Shown here piece after piece: positions 11,339 to 23,103 of a stretch of DNA of 64,000 nucleotides. The notes under the pieces were generated by a model. The model had not been told where the DNA came from. It was given only the letters and a program-made list of their open reading frames with translations, and ran no database searches. The DNA is from Gari tellinella (Eukaryota > Mollusca > Bivalvia > Cardiida > Psammobiidae): contig OV277861.1 in assembly GCA_922989275.2 (NCBI GenBank), positions 19,808,479 through 19,872,478 on the forward strand. Reading direction: 5' to 3'. Position 1 is the first letter of the stretch. The number at the start of each line of letters is the position of its first letter. The position numbers were made by a program, and so were the translations under genes.

Positions 11339-11850
11339 TTAACCCTTTCCCCCATATAAACGCCTTTTAGCGTATTAATTTTATTCCTTCACTGAAGAAA
11401 ACAGTACAAATTTATAGTCATAAATATGTTTCATACGACATACTTTCTATATTCAAGCAGATGATAGTTTAAAGCAGCCTGAAAGTAAAACAGAATGTGC
11501 TTAAGGCACATTCTGCTTTACTTTCAACCTGCTTTAAGCACGGCTGCCATTTCTCCGGATTTTTCCTAAATACTCGGATTTTTTTTCTAGTACATGGTAG
11601 CTAAAAGCAGACTGAAAGTAAAGCAGAATGCGCCTTAAGGCGCATTCTGCTTTACTTCTAGCCTGCTTTAAGCAGCCACGTGTCAACAAAACTAGAAACA
11701 GGCTATGGGGGTAAAGGTACGATTCGTAAAATCGCACTTGAAAAATGCAAATTTGGAAATCTTAGGATTTTTCACTTCAACTTATGGCAGCCCCGTTTAA
11801 GTGGACACCTATATTCAATACTAGAAACAGGCTTTGTGGGAAAGGGTTAA
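11339..11850. mobile_element. Family A MITE interrupted by a family K element
   Basis: TTAACCCTTTCCCCCATATA at the left and GGCTTTGTGGGAAAGGGTTAA at the right. Its core 2 right arm is split by the insertion at 11539-11795. Confidence 0.8.
11539..11795. mobile_element. Family K element copy 1, carrying its own core 2
   Basis: Ends CACGGCTGCCATTTCTCCGG and inverse TTATGGCAGCCCCG. The 6-bp duplication TTTAAG lies at 11533-11538 and 11796-11801. Inside is a second complete core 2 palindrome (loop GCGCCTTAAGGCGC). Confidence 0.8.
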
Positions 11851-11865
11851 AACAACAATATTTGC

Positions 11866-11911
11866 AAACAGTGTTGATCCTGATCAGGAGCCAAGTTGTT
11901 TGACTTTCATA
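11866..11911. mobile_element. core 1 remnant
   Basis: GCAAACAGTGTTGATCCTGATCAG followed by a truncated right arm. Confidence 0.5.
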
Positions 11912-12441
11912 TCAATACATTGTAAAACATGTTTTAAGTCAAAACGCATAAAAACAAATTGTATAGATCTATGTAAAAACAGACGACAATTATGAGCAGA
12001 CAATAATGTCGGGTATTTCAGTCATAATGACTGTGAAATCAGGGACGTAGATAAATATACGTTCCTGGTGAAATTGAGCCATTTAGCGCACTGTGCCAAG
12101 AGTGAAATCTAGCCCGAGTCCAGTCGCAATAAATCTTCGGGAGTACAATGAACGCGGTAAACCGAAACCGTTCGTGTATCAATTGTAATGCCGATACAAT
12201 AGACGCTGAAAATAGACCCTAACTAAGATTGCATCACCGGGGCGATGTCTATATGACTTCATATATATCGCCGGCCCGGTGTGCATGCATGTGTGTAAAT
12301 GTATCAGTGTCACTTTTGGCTGCAGTCTTACCACTCTGCCACTTCGTGGAAATGGGTATACATGTATTCTATCCTCCCCTCATCCCACTTGGGACGCTTT
12401 ACAAATGAGGTCAGAAAATTTCATCAAAAACTAAACATCAT
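11912..12441. other. no recognised gene or repeat
   Basis: No supported gene. Confidence 0.4.
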
Positions 12442-12664
12442 GGGCCCGTTTCATAAAACTTCGTACGGCAAATTTTGTCGTAAGTCTAAATTATTATTTA
12501 TTTCTCCGTCTAATTCTGTGTTGTGACATCTCTTTGGAATCGTCTTGAAAAGACGATTCCAAAGAGGTGTCACAAGACAGAATTGGATATAGAAATCAGA
12601 AATTAAATTATTTTAAAGTTTTGACTTACGACAGTTTTTGTTGTTTATTATGAAACGGGTCCCA
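12442..12664. mobile_element. Family F MITE copy 4
   Basis: GGGCCCGTTTCATAAAACTT at the left, inverse TATGAAACGGGTCCC at the right, long central hairpin with GGAATCGTCTTGAAAAGACG. Confidence 0.8.
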
Positions 12665-12899
12665 GGTTTCAATCCTTAACATTACCAATTTTGATGCCCT
12701 AAAATTATAGCTAGGAACAAACAGTGAATAAACTGGTCGTGTGTGGGACAATCCGTCCGTCCGTGTACCTCTTTGTACGGAAATATTTCCACATCATCTA
12801 GGGATACCAAATGTGGTTTGTGAGTTCATTTATGGTGTCCTCGTAGACAAAAACATTTGCATCGCCACATAAATCGTCGGTTTTTACCCCTTCACTGCA

Positions 12900-13155
12900 C
12901 AGGGCTGCCATAAGTTGACATGAAAAATCCTAAGATTTCCATATTTGCATTTTTCAAGTGCGATTTTACGAATCATACCATTACCCCATAGTCTTTTTCT
13001 TGCTTTGTTGGCATGCAACTACTTAAAGCAGGCTGTAAGTAAAGCAGAATGCGCCTTAGGGCGCATTCTGCTTTACTTTCAGCCTTCTTTAAGCTACCAT
13101 GTACTGGGGAAAAAATCCGGAGATTTAGGAAAAATCCGGAGAAATGGCAGCCCTG
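12900..13155. mobile_element. Family K element copy 2 (opposite orientation)
   Basis: CAGGGCTGCCATAAGTTGAC at the left, GAGAAATGGCAGCCCTG at the right. The duplication ACTGCA lies at 12894-12899 and 13156-13161. Core 2 with loop GCGCCTTAGGGCGC. It is the reverse complement of copy 1 along its length. Confidence 0.82.
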
Positions 13156-13239
13156 ACTGCATATTTTCATCTGCATTAAATACATTGTCCGAATATCGTT
13201 TCAAACTCAGATTTTAAGGCAGTATGACTGCTGAAATTT

Positions 13240-13292
13240 CGATACGAGTGTCAAACATGCAATTCTGATCTGGATCCAAACTGTTTGCAAAA
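13240..13292. mobile_element. core 1 remnant
   Basis: Right arm GATCTGGATCCAAACTGTTTGC only. Confidence 0.45.
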
Positions 13293-13467
13293 ACTGGTCG
13301 CCCTTGGTGATGAAAGGAATGAATTTTTGTACTAAGTACGTGTAGGACATTGGTTTAAGTGTTGGGTTTTATGTTATTTGCAAACGTAACTATATTGTAG
13401 ATAGGGCATCTTGTTACTGTGTCAACCAAATACAGGCGAACCCGTGTTACCCCGATGTAATTGTATA

Positions 13468-13673
13468 CAGTAAAACTTCTCTATTACAACTACTAAATTG
13501 TATTACTTATTTGGTGTTTACGACAGGTGACTGTTTTAAAGCAAGGTAAGAGTAAAACAGAAAGCTCCTATAGGAGCTTTCTGTTTTACTGTCACCTTGC
13601 TTTAAGCTGTCACCTATATTTTATACAACTAATGAGCCTTCGTTTTAGTTGCCGTAATAGAGAGGTTTTACTG
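13468..13673. mobile_element. Family D MITE copy 2
   Basis: CAGTAAAACTTCTCTATTAC at the left, inverse GTAATAGAGAGGTTTTACTG at the right, TA target site. Core 2-type arms (TTTAAAGCAAGG ... AGTAAAACAGAAAG) with loop CTCCTATAGGAG. Confidence 0.8.
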
Positions 13674-13925
13674 TTAAGTGTTTTATCATTCAACGGAAAA
13701 TTATCGGCACACGTCATAACTAATATTGAATCACATTAACATTGTCAAGTTTTACACTGGTTCAAATAGATTGTATACTGATATCACACAATGTTAACCT
13801 TATCAAAATTAATAAAATAATGTTGATTGGAACATGGTAGAAATGTTTAACCAACATTTAGTGACGTTAGATAGGGAAACAATTATCATGTGTATTATCA
13901 TCATAATGATAACAATGTTCCCAAG

Positions 13926-14174
13926 TTAACCCTTGACCCCATAGCCTATTTCTATTACTGAAGATAGGCAACCACTTAAAGCAGGTTAAAAGTAAAGCAG
14001 AATGCGCTTTAAGGCGCATTCTACTTTACTTTCAACTTGCTTTAAGCTAGCATCTGCTAGAATATAGAAAATATTTCTTAAAACAATATTCATGACTATA
14101 AATTGGAACTATTTTCTTCAGTGGAGGAATAAATTAAATGTGCTAAAAGGCACTTCTATTTGGGAAAGGGTTAA
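13926..14174. mobile_element. Family A MITE, complete
   Basis: TTAACCCTTGACCCCATAGC at the left and TTTGGGAAAGGGTTAA at the right. Near-perfect core 2. Confidence 0.85.
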
Positions 14175-14558
14175 ATGTGTTATCATGCTTTAATCACATC
14201 TAAGACATCGTCATCATGTTTTAATCGTAATATTGTCACGTTTTGATAAGATTTTAGATATCATTATCAGACTTTATCAGACAAAGTACACTTACGTGCG
14301 ATCAAAATTTAATACGACTGATTGAAATAAATCTTAATCATAATCAAATTAGTCAAACACACTAAAGTCAAATGATATACGTATTACGGGCTCAAGATAA
14401 TGGGGAGGGGGGTGGTTACAAAGCATGTTGACATGTTGTCACAGATTTGATACAAATCAGACGGCGAGCAACTCAGCATCTTACCAGTACATACATCATA
14501 CATTTTGTCACTCAGATCGTATTGGTTTAGGTAAAGAGAAGAACCCCAGCAAATATAT
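14175..14558. other. no supported gene
   Basis: A partial core 1-like remnant (GATACAAATCAGACGGCGAG) lies at 14448-14490. No gene. Confidence 0.4.
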
Positions 14559-14823
14559 TGAGCCGTGCCATGACACAACCAAAGTTATTGCATGGCAATA
14601 TTTTACAGACCAAGCATCGTTGTCATCTCAGGCTCTGTATCTGAGTTTGGTCTACACTGCCAAAAGCTGTATAAATAACAATACAGCTACATTAAATGAT
14701 TTAGATGCATGTGGGTGTCAAACAGTGAACATCAAGACCAGCCGCCGCGTCTTTGACACGGCAGCTGGCCTTGGTCTACACTGATTGCGATTCAATAAGT
14801 CAGGTTTTCTCATGGCACGGCAC
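14559..14823. mobile_element. Family I MITE copy 1
   Basis: GAGCCGTGCCATGACACAAC at the left, inverse TTTTCTCATGGCACGGC at the right. Off-centre palindrome with arms TCAAACAGTG ... GACCAGCCGCCGCG. A 119-codon open frame across it is a by-product of the repeat. Confidence 0.75.
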
Positions 14824-15450
14824 ATTATCTATTATTTATTCAAACGTTGACTATTCAGTAGGAGGCTAGTGAGATTTAAAACAAGTGGTTGCATGATGAA
14901 AACATAAACCGTGTCACACAAAGGGTAAGATGCTCATCTTTTGAAGCGTTTCATGATTGACACTAGATTGCATGTTGTCGTTGTATACCAACCAAAGAAT
15001 TTATACATACTCATATACAACTTTTATACCGACATTCCGTCATCCCAAGATGTACTCGCATACGAAATTATGTATCGGTTGTTGATATAATTTAGAGAAT
15101 TTTTTTTTTTATGCTTTGGTTATATTTCAAGAGTGGGGACAAAATCAGCACAGAAAGGGTTAATGACTACGGACCAATATCATAATTATACAAAACTTTT
15201 GTATATCCAACGGTCCATGTAAAACTCAAATTACAAATAACAACCGGTATCTAGTATTCGTTATAATTTATAACTCGAGTCTATTACGGTTCGATAATTA
15301 TATCGCGATTGAGGTAATTACAAAGTTCCCCCTATGTCAGTTGGCTGATTTATTCGTTTTACTCTAAGGAAGTATACTTATTTACATTTTAACATCGTTC
15401 AGCACTCTATAAGCCCGTTAACCATTATTATGCCAAGCAGCACCTGGCTT
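14824..15450. other. no recognised gene or repeat
   Basis: AT-rich intergenic DNA. Confidence 0.4.
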
Positions 15451-15451
15451 G

Positions 15452-15910
15452 TATTTGCAAACAAATCTGATCCAGGTCAGACGCAGCGTAACTAGATCAA
15501 ATCTTTTTGCCACCCATCTTCAACCTTTCGTCATTTTGAAATGCTTAAAAACTAATTTAAATTTATTTTCGCAGACGATATATTTGAACCAGACGACAAA
15601 ATACATCGCCTGTCTCAAGTCACAGAGTTCATCTATAAACTTTATATTGTTAACTCATTCATCCTTGAAACTTTTAATTGACGATTCCTGTTTCCAATTA
15701 AGTCTAGTCCGTTTTGACAACTTAGGGTTATTATAACAATACATTGCACAAAAATAGAAACAGTGCAGACCCTAATCAGAGAGCTCTTTCAGGAGCCCCC
15801 TGATCAGGGTCTAGCCTGTTTGCATTTACGAACTTGTAATAACCATTATACATTGTTTGAGTATTGATGAGACTCCGAGTCACTCAGCATCCAAACAGTA
15901 TTACACTGCT
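15452..15910. mobile_element. remnants of families B and C
   Basis: Core 1 half at 15452-15512. C-type core (GACCCTAATCAGAGAGCTC and inverse) at 15757-15825. Another core 1 fragment at 15860-15902. Confidence 0.45.
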
Positions 15911-16669
15911 GATATCTACTGAACAAAGTCTCTTAACCTACTAGTGAGTCCAATTTTATCAAAGATTAAGCTAATTGAAGACCTTAAAATTGCATGTATA
16001 GCCGAGGGCTTATGGCCATTAACAGTTTGTAGATTAAAACGTTTACTCTAGAGATGGACGAACGGACGGACGAACGAACGAACTAGCAAACTCCACATGC
16101 CAATATTTATGTTGCTATTTTCTGTTTTCTTTTTCATAACTAGTCAGTAGTCACATAACACATTCCTTTCAAGTTGCTCTAACTTTGGAATAGGTGAAGG
16201 GGTAAAAATCTCGCGATATATTTGATCATGAAAGATAGTTATAATATGGCAGTGAACGAATTTGTTGTACTAGTGTTTTGTAGCGACCCATACGTTGTTT
16301 TGTGTACTTTAAAGTCAGTGCACGCGACACCTATAGATATCTATAGGTCTATACATGTGCTGAATAAACCATGACTATTACTAATTGCTAAGAATAGATT
16401 TTGCAAACGTAGGCCTACCGAATTTGAACAGCCAGCTGCGATTACCAGATCAATATTTTTTTTGTACTATTTGTCATTTTGTTAACCGTTGCACTTTTGA
16501 AGATGATGAATAGCGGAATTTTAAACTCTAAACTCTGATTAACCATCTCACTGTCTTAGTTCGTCAGACTAGCACATCCACTGCCATATTATAATAGTGT
16601 CTGGCTGTCTACTTTTATTTCTAAAGTTTAGAATGTTAGGCAGTTTGACACGAAAAGCATTTATATATG
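15911..16669. other. no recognised gene or repeat
   Basis: A short run of GGACGAAC-type repeats lies at 16055-16083. Otherwise plain. Confidence 0.4.
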
Positions 16670-16742
16670 ATTGTCAAACTATTTGGATTCTGGTCAGACG
16701 TCGCGTTTACTCGGCGTCTTATCTTGATCCAACCTGCTTGTT
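16670..16742. mobile_element. core 1 palindrome, degraded
   Basis: GTCAAACTATTTGGATTCTG and a mutated inverse, loop GTCGCGTTTACTCGGC. Confidence 0.5.
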
Positions 16743-17084
16743 TATATAAGTGTTGTCGAGCTTAATACTGAAGTGGTTAAAGAACATGTTTTGATAGTTT
16801 CAATCCTTTGAAACCTCTGTAGTCAGATTCGCGTTTCAAAGACTTTGACTCAGTCCTTATCCGCTCAAAAAAACAACAGTCAATAGCTGATATTATCAAC
16901 AACACAATAACCATCAATAAGCAAAAACTCGGTTCATTTTCACTTTTCAGACGAAACAATGAAAACGATTTGAAAATGTTTAACTTTCAGTGAATAAATA
17001 TTACATTCTGAAGTCAAAGATATATTCATATTACTAACACGAAAAAGAAACTGTACATTTGGTTTGACGGACTTTTGTTATACT
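16743..17084. other. no recognised gene or repeat
   Basis: AT-rich intergenic DNA. Confidence 0.4.
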
Positions 17085-17335
17085 TACAGTGGAGAATGTG
17101 TTATTCTTTCCCAATAAACGCGTTTACGCTAAAACTATCATTGCCAGTGCAAACAGTTTGGAGCCAGATCAGACGCCGGGTAACCCGGCGTCTGATCAGG
17201 TTCCAAACTGTTTGCCACCAAGATAAACATGAATTATCAGAATTGTCCAAAAGTTGTACTTTTCTACGTTTTAGTGCTTTGCGTTTGCGTACGTTTGCGT
17301 TTAAACGGGAAAGAATAACAGATTATCCACTGTAT
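17085..17335. mobile_element. Family G MITE copy 2
   Basis: Nearly identical to the copy at 1-252 along its whole length, including loop GCCGGGTAACCCGGC. TA ends. Confidence 0.82.
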
Positions 17336-17339
17336 AAGC

Positions 17340-17924
17340 ACAAGGTTCACGAAGCCTCCATTTTGGCCCTGTAAAAATCTGTTTTTTTTCCAATTTATGT
17401 TTTAGCTATGTTTTCTCTTTATTTGTCAATTTCAGATATTAATACTTCATGTTATACATAAAGCTCAACCCAAATTCAAGTTTTGACAACTTTATAGTTT
17501 CTTGTAAATGGACCACGAGGCCACAAAAGTCCAAAAAGGCATATTTTTGGTACAATTCAGGGTATAAATCATAGAAATAAACAATGAAGGCACTAATGCG
17601 ACACAAAGATATTTTAAGTACACAATCAATATTTAAGTTGAAGTAACATATCCAAATTTTGAAGTGTCGCATGCGTGCCTTCATAGTTTATTTTTAGGAT
17701 ATATACCGAACATTTATAAAAAAAATCTGCTTTTTTGTCTTTTTTGTTTTCGGTTCATTTATAAGAAACTATAGATATTGTCAAAACTTGACTTTGGGTC
17801 GTTTGTGTGTATATTATGGAGTATAAGTATCTGATATTAACAAATAAACATAAAATAAAGCTAAAAATCTTTTTTGGAAAAAATATTTTTTACAGGGCCA
17901 AATCGGAGGCTTCGTGAACCTTGT
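17340..17924. mobile_element. foldback element with long inverted repeats
   Basis: Outer ends ACAAGGTTCACGAAGCCTCC and inverse GGAGGCTTCGTGAACCTTGT, with similarity continuing about 200 bp inward on each side. The inner part again folds (AATGAAGGCACTAATGCGAC and inverse). It directly follows the family G copy. Confidence 0.65.
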
Positions 17925-18000
17925 CCGGTATCAAAATGCGTAAATATGTATTGGTTAAATGGTGGTGTATTTTTAATTGTCATAATAGATAAGTATGTTG

Positions 18001-18180
18001 TTAACCCTTTGCCTGCTGATCGCGACTTTACTGACTTTTGCAAACAGCGGCGTCTGATCTGGATCTAAGCTGTTTGACACTCATCTATAGGTTTCTTTAC
18101 TTAAAAATGTATAAATCTACAAGTAACAAATGTTGCACATGACACTTTTGAAGCAGACGATACCACAGCAGGAGTGTTAA
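18001..18180. mobile_element. Family B MITE, left arm of core deleted
   Basis: TTAACCCTTTGCCTGCTGATC at the left, GAAGCAGACGATACC ... GTGTTAA at the right. Confidence 0.65.
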
Positions 18181-18606
18181 AGAAACATAAACTGGTCAGT
18201 TTTCAAAAAGCGAAATAGTTCATTAGAACAATTTCGCCCAGAAAGGTTAAACTCATTCTCAATCAAATTATGCCGTCTGCTTTAACACATGGTACCCGAG
18301 TATACTCTTCATTAACTAACTGTACCAATGAAATGTACACTTGTCCTTTTTCAAAGATTGTAAACCATTATCAGAAGGCAGCTGCACTAAATCATGCACT
18401 GTTTGTCATGCTGTAATATTTTTTAAAATTAGACGTGAAAAAGCTACGAGGAAACATATTTTACTGCCATATTTATTTTTGCCTGTAACCATATAGCACA
18501 AGTGCTAAATCAAATATGACAAAATGCAAATATAAACATACTGAATTAAAGAACATGCAGTTTCCTTGCTTAGATTTTCCAGCGCGCGATCTCGGTGCAA
18601 AAAGAA
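18181..18606. other. no recognised gene or repeat
   Basis: AT-rich intergenic DNA. Confidence 0.4.
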
Positions 18607-18852
18607 ATGAGCCATGCTATGACAAAACCTGCCTTATTGCATTGCAACAGTGTACAGACCAATCAATCTGAGTTTGGTATACACTACCAACAACAATATA
18701 TAATACAGCTACATAAAATGCTTTAGATGCATCATGTGGGTTTCGAACAGTGTAGATCAAGACCAGCCACCGCGTCAAAGACGCGGCGACTGGCCTTGAT
18801 CTACATTGTTTGCAATGCAAGAAGACGGGTTTTCTCATGGCACGGCTCATTT
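18607..18852. mobile_element. Family I MITE copy 2
   Basis: GAGCCATGCTATGACAAAACC at the left, inverse TTTTCTCATGGCACGGCTC at the right. Arms GAACAGTGTAGATCAAGACC and inverse at 18748-18812. Confidence 0.75.
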
Positions 18853-19139
18853 ATAAATCAGTGGTATAATTTGATGACACTGACCTTTGATCAAAACGGT
18901 ATCTAAATATTCAGGTAAACTGCATCACATTGTCCACATACAATGTAATACAAACCTTACACTTGCCATAATTATGAACTTTTTCATTTTTCTAAATAAA
19001 TACCAGTTTATATTGACTCTTCAGTGGTTGTTACAGTAAAGACGCTGCTAAGCCCTTTGATCTGGGTTTACACGTTTTGCAAAGTGTAGATACTATTTCC
19101 CCGCACATGTTGTAAAAGTTAAAATGCAATTGCCTGTAT

Positions 19140-20280
19140 ACATGTTGCACATATCCTCCAACTGATATTTGGATATTGAGACTAAGAAGTCGTTATTTGA
19201 CTCCATGGTTTTGCCTATTCTTTTATATGGCTCTGAAGTCTGGGGAGTCTATGATATAAAAGAAATAGATAAAATACACATCAAATTGTGTAAGCATATA
19301 CTTTGGGTTCGACAGCAAACACCTAATATAGCTGTCCTGGGCGAACAAGGTAGAATTCCTCTATCAGACATTCAGAATTAGTGAAAGAGCGAGCACTTTG
19401 TTATTGGTTAAGGATTATGCAAACCCCAAGAATACCAAATCATAGGGTATTTAATGAGCAAATCATTGATGGTAATTCAAAATCCTGGGGAAGTCTTGCA
19501 AAAGGTATTTTAGATAAGTTTGGGCTTGGACACATGTGGAACGATATTAGTAATATTTCTACAGCAAAGAAACTATTTAAGCAAAAAACCCACGATCAGT
19601 ATATACTCGTACAAACATGAAATACGTCGATACATAATACAACTAAACTTGACTATTATAGAAAATTTAAAATTCAATTTTGTTTTGAAAACTTCTTATC
19701 TTTTCTTAATACCGAAAAGCAACGCAAACAATTAACTATTTTTACAGTAACACCACGTAGTTTAGAAATAGAGTTTGGTAGAATTGCTGGTAAAACGAAA
19801 CAGGAGCGTATACGTATGTAAAGTTTGTACAAGTTATTCAGTTGAATCTGAATATCATTTTCTATTATGTTGCCCAATGTATTCTAGCATTCGTTCTATT
19901 TCTATAGGCCATACCTTTTCTTCATGGCCGTGGATTCAAAAGCTCGAAAGAATCATGTCTTCCAATAACAAAAGAACTATACTTAATACAGCTAAATTTA
20001 TAAATGAAGCTTTTAATATTCGTAAACAGTCCCTCGATGCATTAACTATACTCCATTAAAATAAAACAGAAACTTGATTGTGATTGATATGTTTCGTTTG
20101 ATTTTGTGTATGTTAATTGTGTGCAAATGTTCTACCCTACACATAGTTTATTATGTTCATTTATGCATGTAAACTACTTTGATGAGGCTGTCTCGGAATG
20201 GTAATTTATTAGGTAGTGTGTTTTGCAAATGACCAAAGGCATAGATGTATGCTGCTTGTCAATTAAATTGAAACTGAAAC
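19140..20280 (+). pseudogene. degraded LINE: reverse-transcriptase C-terminal part and 3' tail
   Basis: Three open segments in different frames make up the end of a LINE reverse transcriptase. 19169-19381 reads KKSLFDSMVLPILLYGSEVW, a motif typical of the region after the RT catalytic domain. 19381-19620 continues in another frame. 19775-20059 holds a Cys/His cluster (CKVC ... SEYHFLLCCP), as at many LINE C-termini. Frameshifts and a stop separate them, and the 5' part with the catalytic motif is absent, so this is a dead 5'-truncated copy. The 3' end is A/T-rich and finishes near AATTGAAACTGAAAC. Confidence 0.75.
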
Positions 20281-20358
20281 AGGTAACAGACAGACAGACG
20301 GACAGTCAAACAACATCGTTTCATATAGTCTCGCCAATGAACCATTTTGACTTGATGC

Positions 20359-20641
20359 CACAGAGATCCCTTCCTACAACGGCCCTCCGAACAACGATTC
20401 CCTCCTTACAACAATGATTGCTGCTGTTCTCCAAACAATACAATTATGTCTGTCGCTTTTACTGCTGCAATATCTTCTGCTTAAGATTGTCGATTTCTGC
20501 GAGTGACAAACATTTTGCAAATGTAAGTCAAGTCATGCTGAACACTCTTAGGGTTTTCATTTTCCCTCCCTATAACAACTCCCTCCGAACAACACACACA
20601 CTATGTGTCTCCCACTGGGTGTTGTTGTAGAGAGGCAGTGC
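20359..20641. mobile_element. Family E pogo-like MITE copy 1
   Basis: Left end decayed (CCCTTCCTACAACGGCCC). Right end GTTGTTGTAGAGAGGCAGTG then CTGTA. Internal GACTCCCTCCGAACAAC-type subterminal repeats. Confidence 0.6.
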
Positions 20642-21047
20642 TGTACTGCTAATTTTATAGCAGAAGCTGTGGGACAGCGTCCGTTCCAAAATAGTGCGTT
20701 ATTAGTTATTACCGTAACAGTAAACAATGTGGACTATGTTTAACAAGACCATAATTTTAAGTCGTTTGACCCTAGCTAGAGATGCAAATGTGACAATTAA
20801 ACTTCCCTATAGCGAAAGTAGGGAAAAAGCTAGGACGGTGTTCAAATGCGTAGTATTTATCTGTCACACTCGTGTCAGCGAATAGAATGTAATCAATTAG
20901 TGTATCATAAACTCATAATCATCAATGAACAATTTTCGCAATCAATACATACACTAAAGTGTAACTTTAACGGCAAGTCCTAGTCCCTTCACTGCCTTAC
21001 GGCAATTTTCAAACAGTGTGGATCCTGACCCCCCGATTATAATGGTT

Positions 21048-21122
21048 ATTAGCAAACAGCTTTGATCCTGATCAGACGCCGCGTAACGCGGCGTCTGATC
21101 AGGACCAAAGCTGTTTGATACT
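21048..21122. mobile_element. core 1 palindrome in duplicate unit 1
   Basis: GCAAACAGCTTTGATCCTGA and inverse, loop GCCGCGTAACGCGGC. Confidence 0.7.
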
Positions 21123-21702
21123 CATTTCAACCTTTCTTAAGTCAAAATACGTAAATTTTGAATTTGAGAACGAAAAGCAGACGACAGATGACGATGTGGT
21201 TTTGAATAGGTTGAAGAAGGCGTGTGCGGCGCTTCTGAAGGTGATGTAATAGTTCAAAGTAAGATGAGGGCTTAATCCATCGAATCAAAGAGATAGTATA
21301 ACCCATCAATTACCTGTGAAGAGTACACTTGACCTAGGCAAACAGTAGTAATAATAATAATAATAACGACTTTATTTAATGTGGATTACATATTTGGTAT
21401 CAAACAAACAAACCAATTTTCAATATGGTCCACGTGAAGACATATACCAGAGGGCTCCTAAAATCCTCTGACAAGCATATGCACTGATTGTTATTTTCCA
21501 ATGCAAATGTATTATTAAAATAACACTTGATATTTGAAAATGGACTAGCCTGAAATGGAAACTGGATTTGTCCATTTGAAGTTTCTGGGTTGAATGAGAA
21601 CCATAAACATCCTGATATAAGTTAACACAGCACATGAGTCTCATGTATGCTTAAATCTTACCGTGCTATATAGCGCAGGATACATGTGCCACGGTGATTA
21701 CC

Positions 21703-21880
21703 TTTGCAAACAGTTTGGATCCTGATGAGATGCCTCATAATGAGACGTCTCTCATCAGGATCCAAACTGTTTGACACCCTTACCATGTTTTGAAAAGAAA
21801 CTTTGAACATTCTATTTTTAGAACAGTATCAGACGACAATTGTTGCAGACGGAAAATTACCCAGCATGTAGAGAGTTACT
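21703..21880. mobile_element. core 1 element (subtype with ACCCAGCATG tail)
   Basis: Arms GCAAACAGTTTGGATCCTGA and inverse, loop TGCCTCATAATGAGACG, then CAGACGACAATTG and ATTACCCAGCATGTAGAGAG, as in the copies at 43967 and 56142. Confidence 0.65.
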
Positions 21881-22246
21881 TTGTTGTGAATTTTATTGTT
21901 TTACCATTTCTACGAAATGTTCGTTCAATATTCTTAAATTCAAAAAATGAAACCAAATTTGTTAAAGTTTCAGATGTGTTACATTAAGCCATCCCTTTCC
22001 CCCTTTTGATGTGGTAACAGCCTTTACTGTGAAAATAAAAACAACGACTGCTAGAATATAATAATCAATAACGTTCTAGCGTATACTAATATATAAATTT
22101 TCAAGATTTTGTTATGGCCAAACATTTGATTTGATTTGTTTTGATTTTACGTCGCTTTCAACAGTATTTCAGTCATATCGCGACGTCCAGCTAATTATAG
22201 GTGGAGGAAATTATGGCCAAACAATCACACGGAATAAAATCAATTA

Positions 22247-22537
22247 CAGAACTCCCTCTCTACAACGACACCCAATGGGAGACAAACATTGTGTTCGTTG
22301 TTTGGAGGGGGTCGTTATAGGGAGGGAAATTTGCTACAATTACAAACAGTTTGTCACTCAATATTATGTTTTTTCTGTCAAGATGTCAATTATGTAAGAA
22401 AAACAGCAGACTACAATGTTAAGCAGACGATATAGCAGCAGTGAAAGTGTTAGATATTTTTATCTTGGGAACAGTATAAAGCGTCGTTGAAAGGAGGGAG
22501 TCGTTGTTCGGAGGGCCGTTGTAGAGAGGGAGCGCTG
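22247..22537. mobile_element. Family E pogo-like MITE copy 2, with paralogous empty site
   Basis: CAGAACTCCCTCTCTACAAC at the left, GTTGTAGAGAGGGAGCGCTG at the right, TA on each side. The matching position in duplicate unit 2 (about 23935) lacks it. Confidence 0.8.
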
Positions 22538-23030
22538 TATTATAATAATAATAATAACGATTGTATTTCATGTGGATCAATTTGCACATTAATTAACTCG
22601 ATCATACATAACCCATGAGACTTTCAATGGACAATGCCAGTACTGTACTGCTAATTTTGTGGCAGAAGCTGCGGGATAGCGCCCGTTCCAAATAGTGCGT
22701 TATTAGTTATTACCGTAATAGTAAACGAATGTGGACTATGTTTAACAAGACCATAACCTATCTTTAGACATCTATATAAGTCGTTTGGCCCTAGCCAGAA
22801 ATGCAAACGTGACACACATCTCAGTGAATTAAACTTCCCTTTAAAGCGAAAGTAGTAAAAAAAGCTAGGACGGCGTTCAAATGCGTAGTATTTATCTGTC
22901 ACACCCGTGTCAGTAAATAGAATGTAATCAATGTACCATAATCATCAATGAACAAATTTCGCAATCAATACATACACTAAAGTGTAACTATAACGTCAAG
23001 TCATAGCCCCTTCACTGCCTTACGGCTATT

Positions 23031-23103
23031 TTCAAACACTTTGGATCCTGATCAGACGTCGCGTTGCGCGGCGTCTGATCAGGACCAAAGCTGTTTGATA
23101 CTC
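23031..23103. mobile_element. core 1 palindrome in duplicate unit 2
   Basis: CAAACACTTTGGATCCTGAT and inverse, loop GTCGCGTTGCGCGGC. Confidence 0.7.

Noticed and set aside
14425..14784. 119-codon plus-strand open frame
   Set aside because: Lies across a family I MITE and its palindrome, so openness is a by-product of the repeat.
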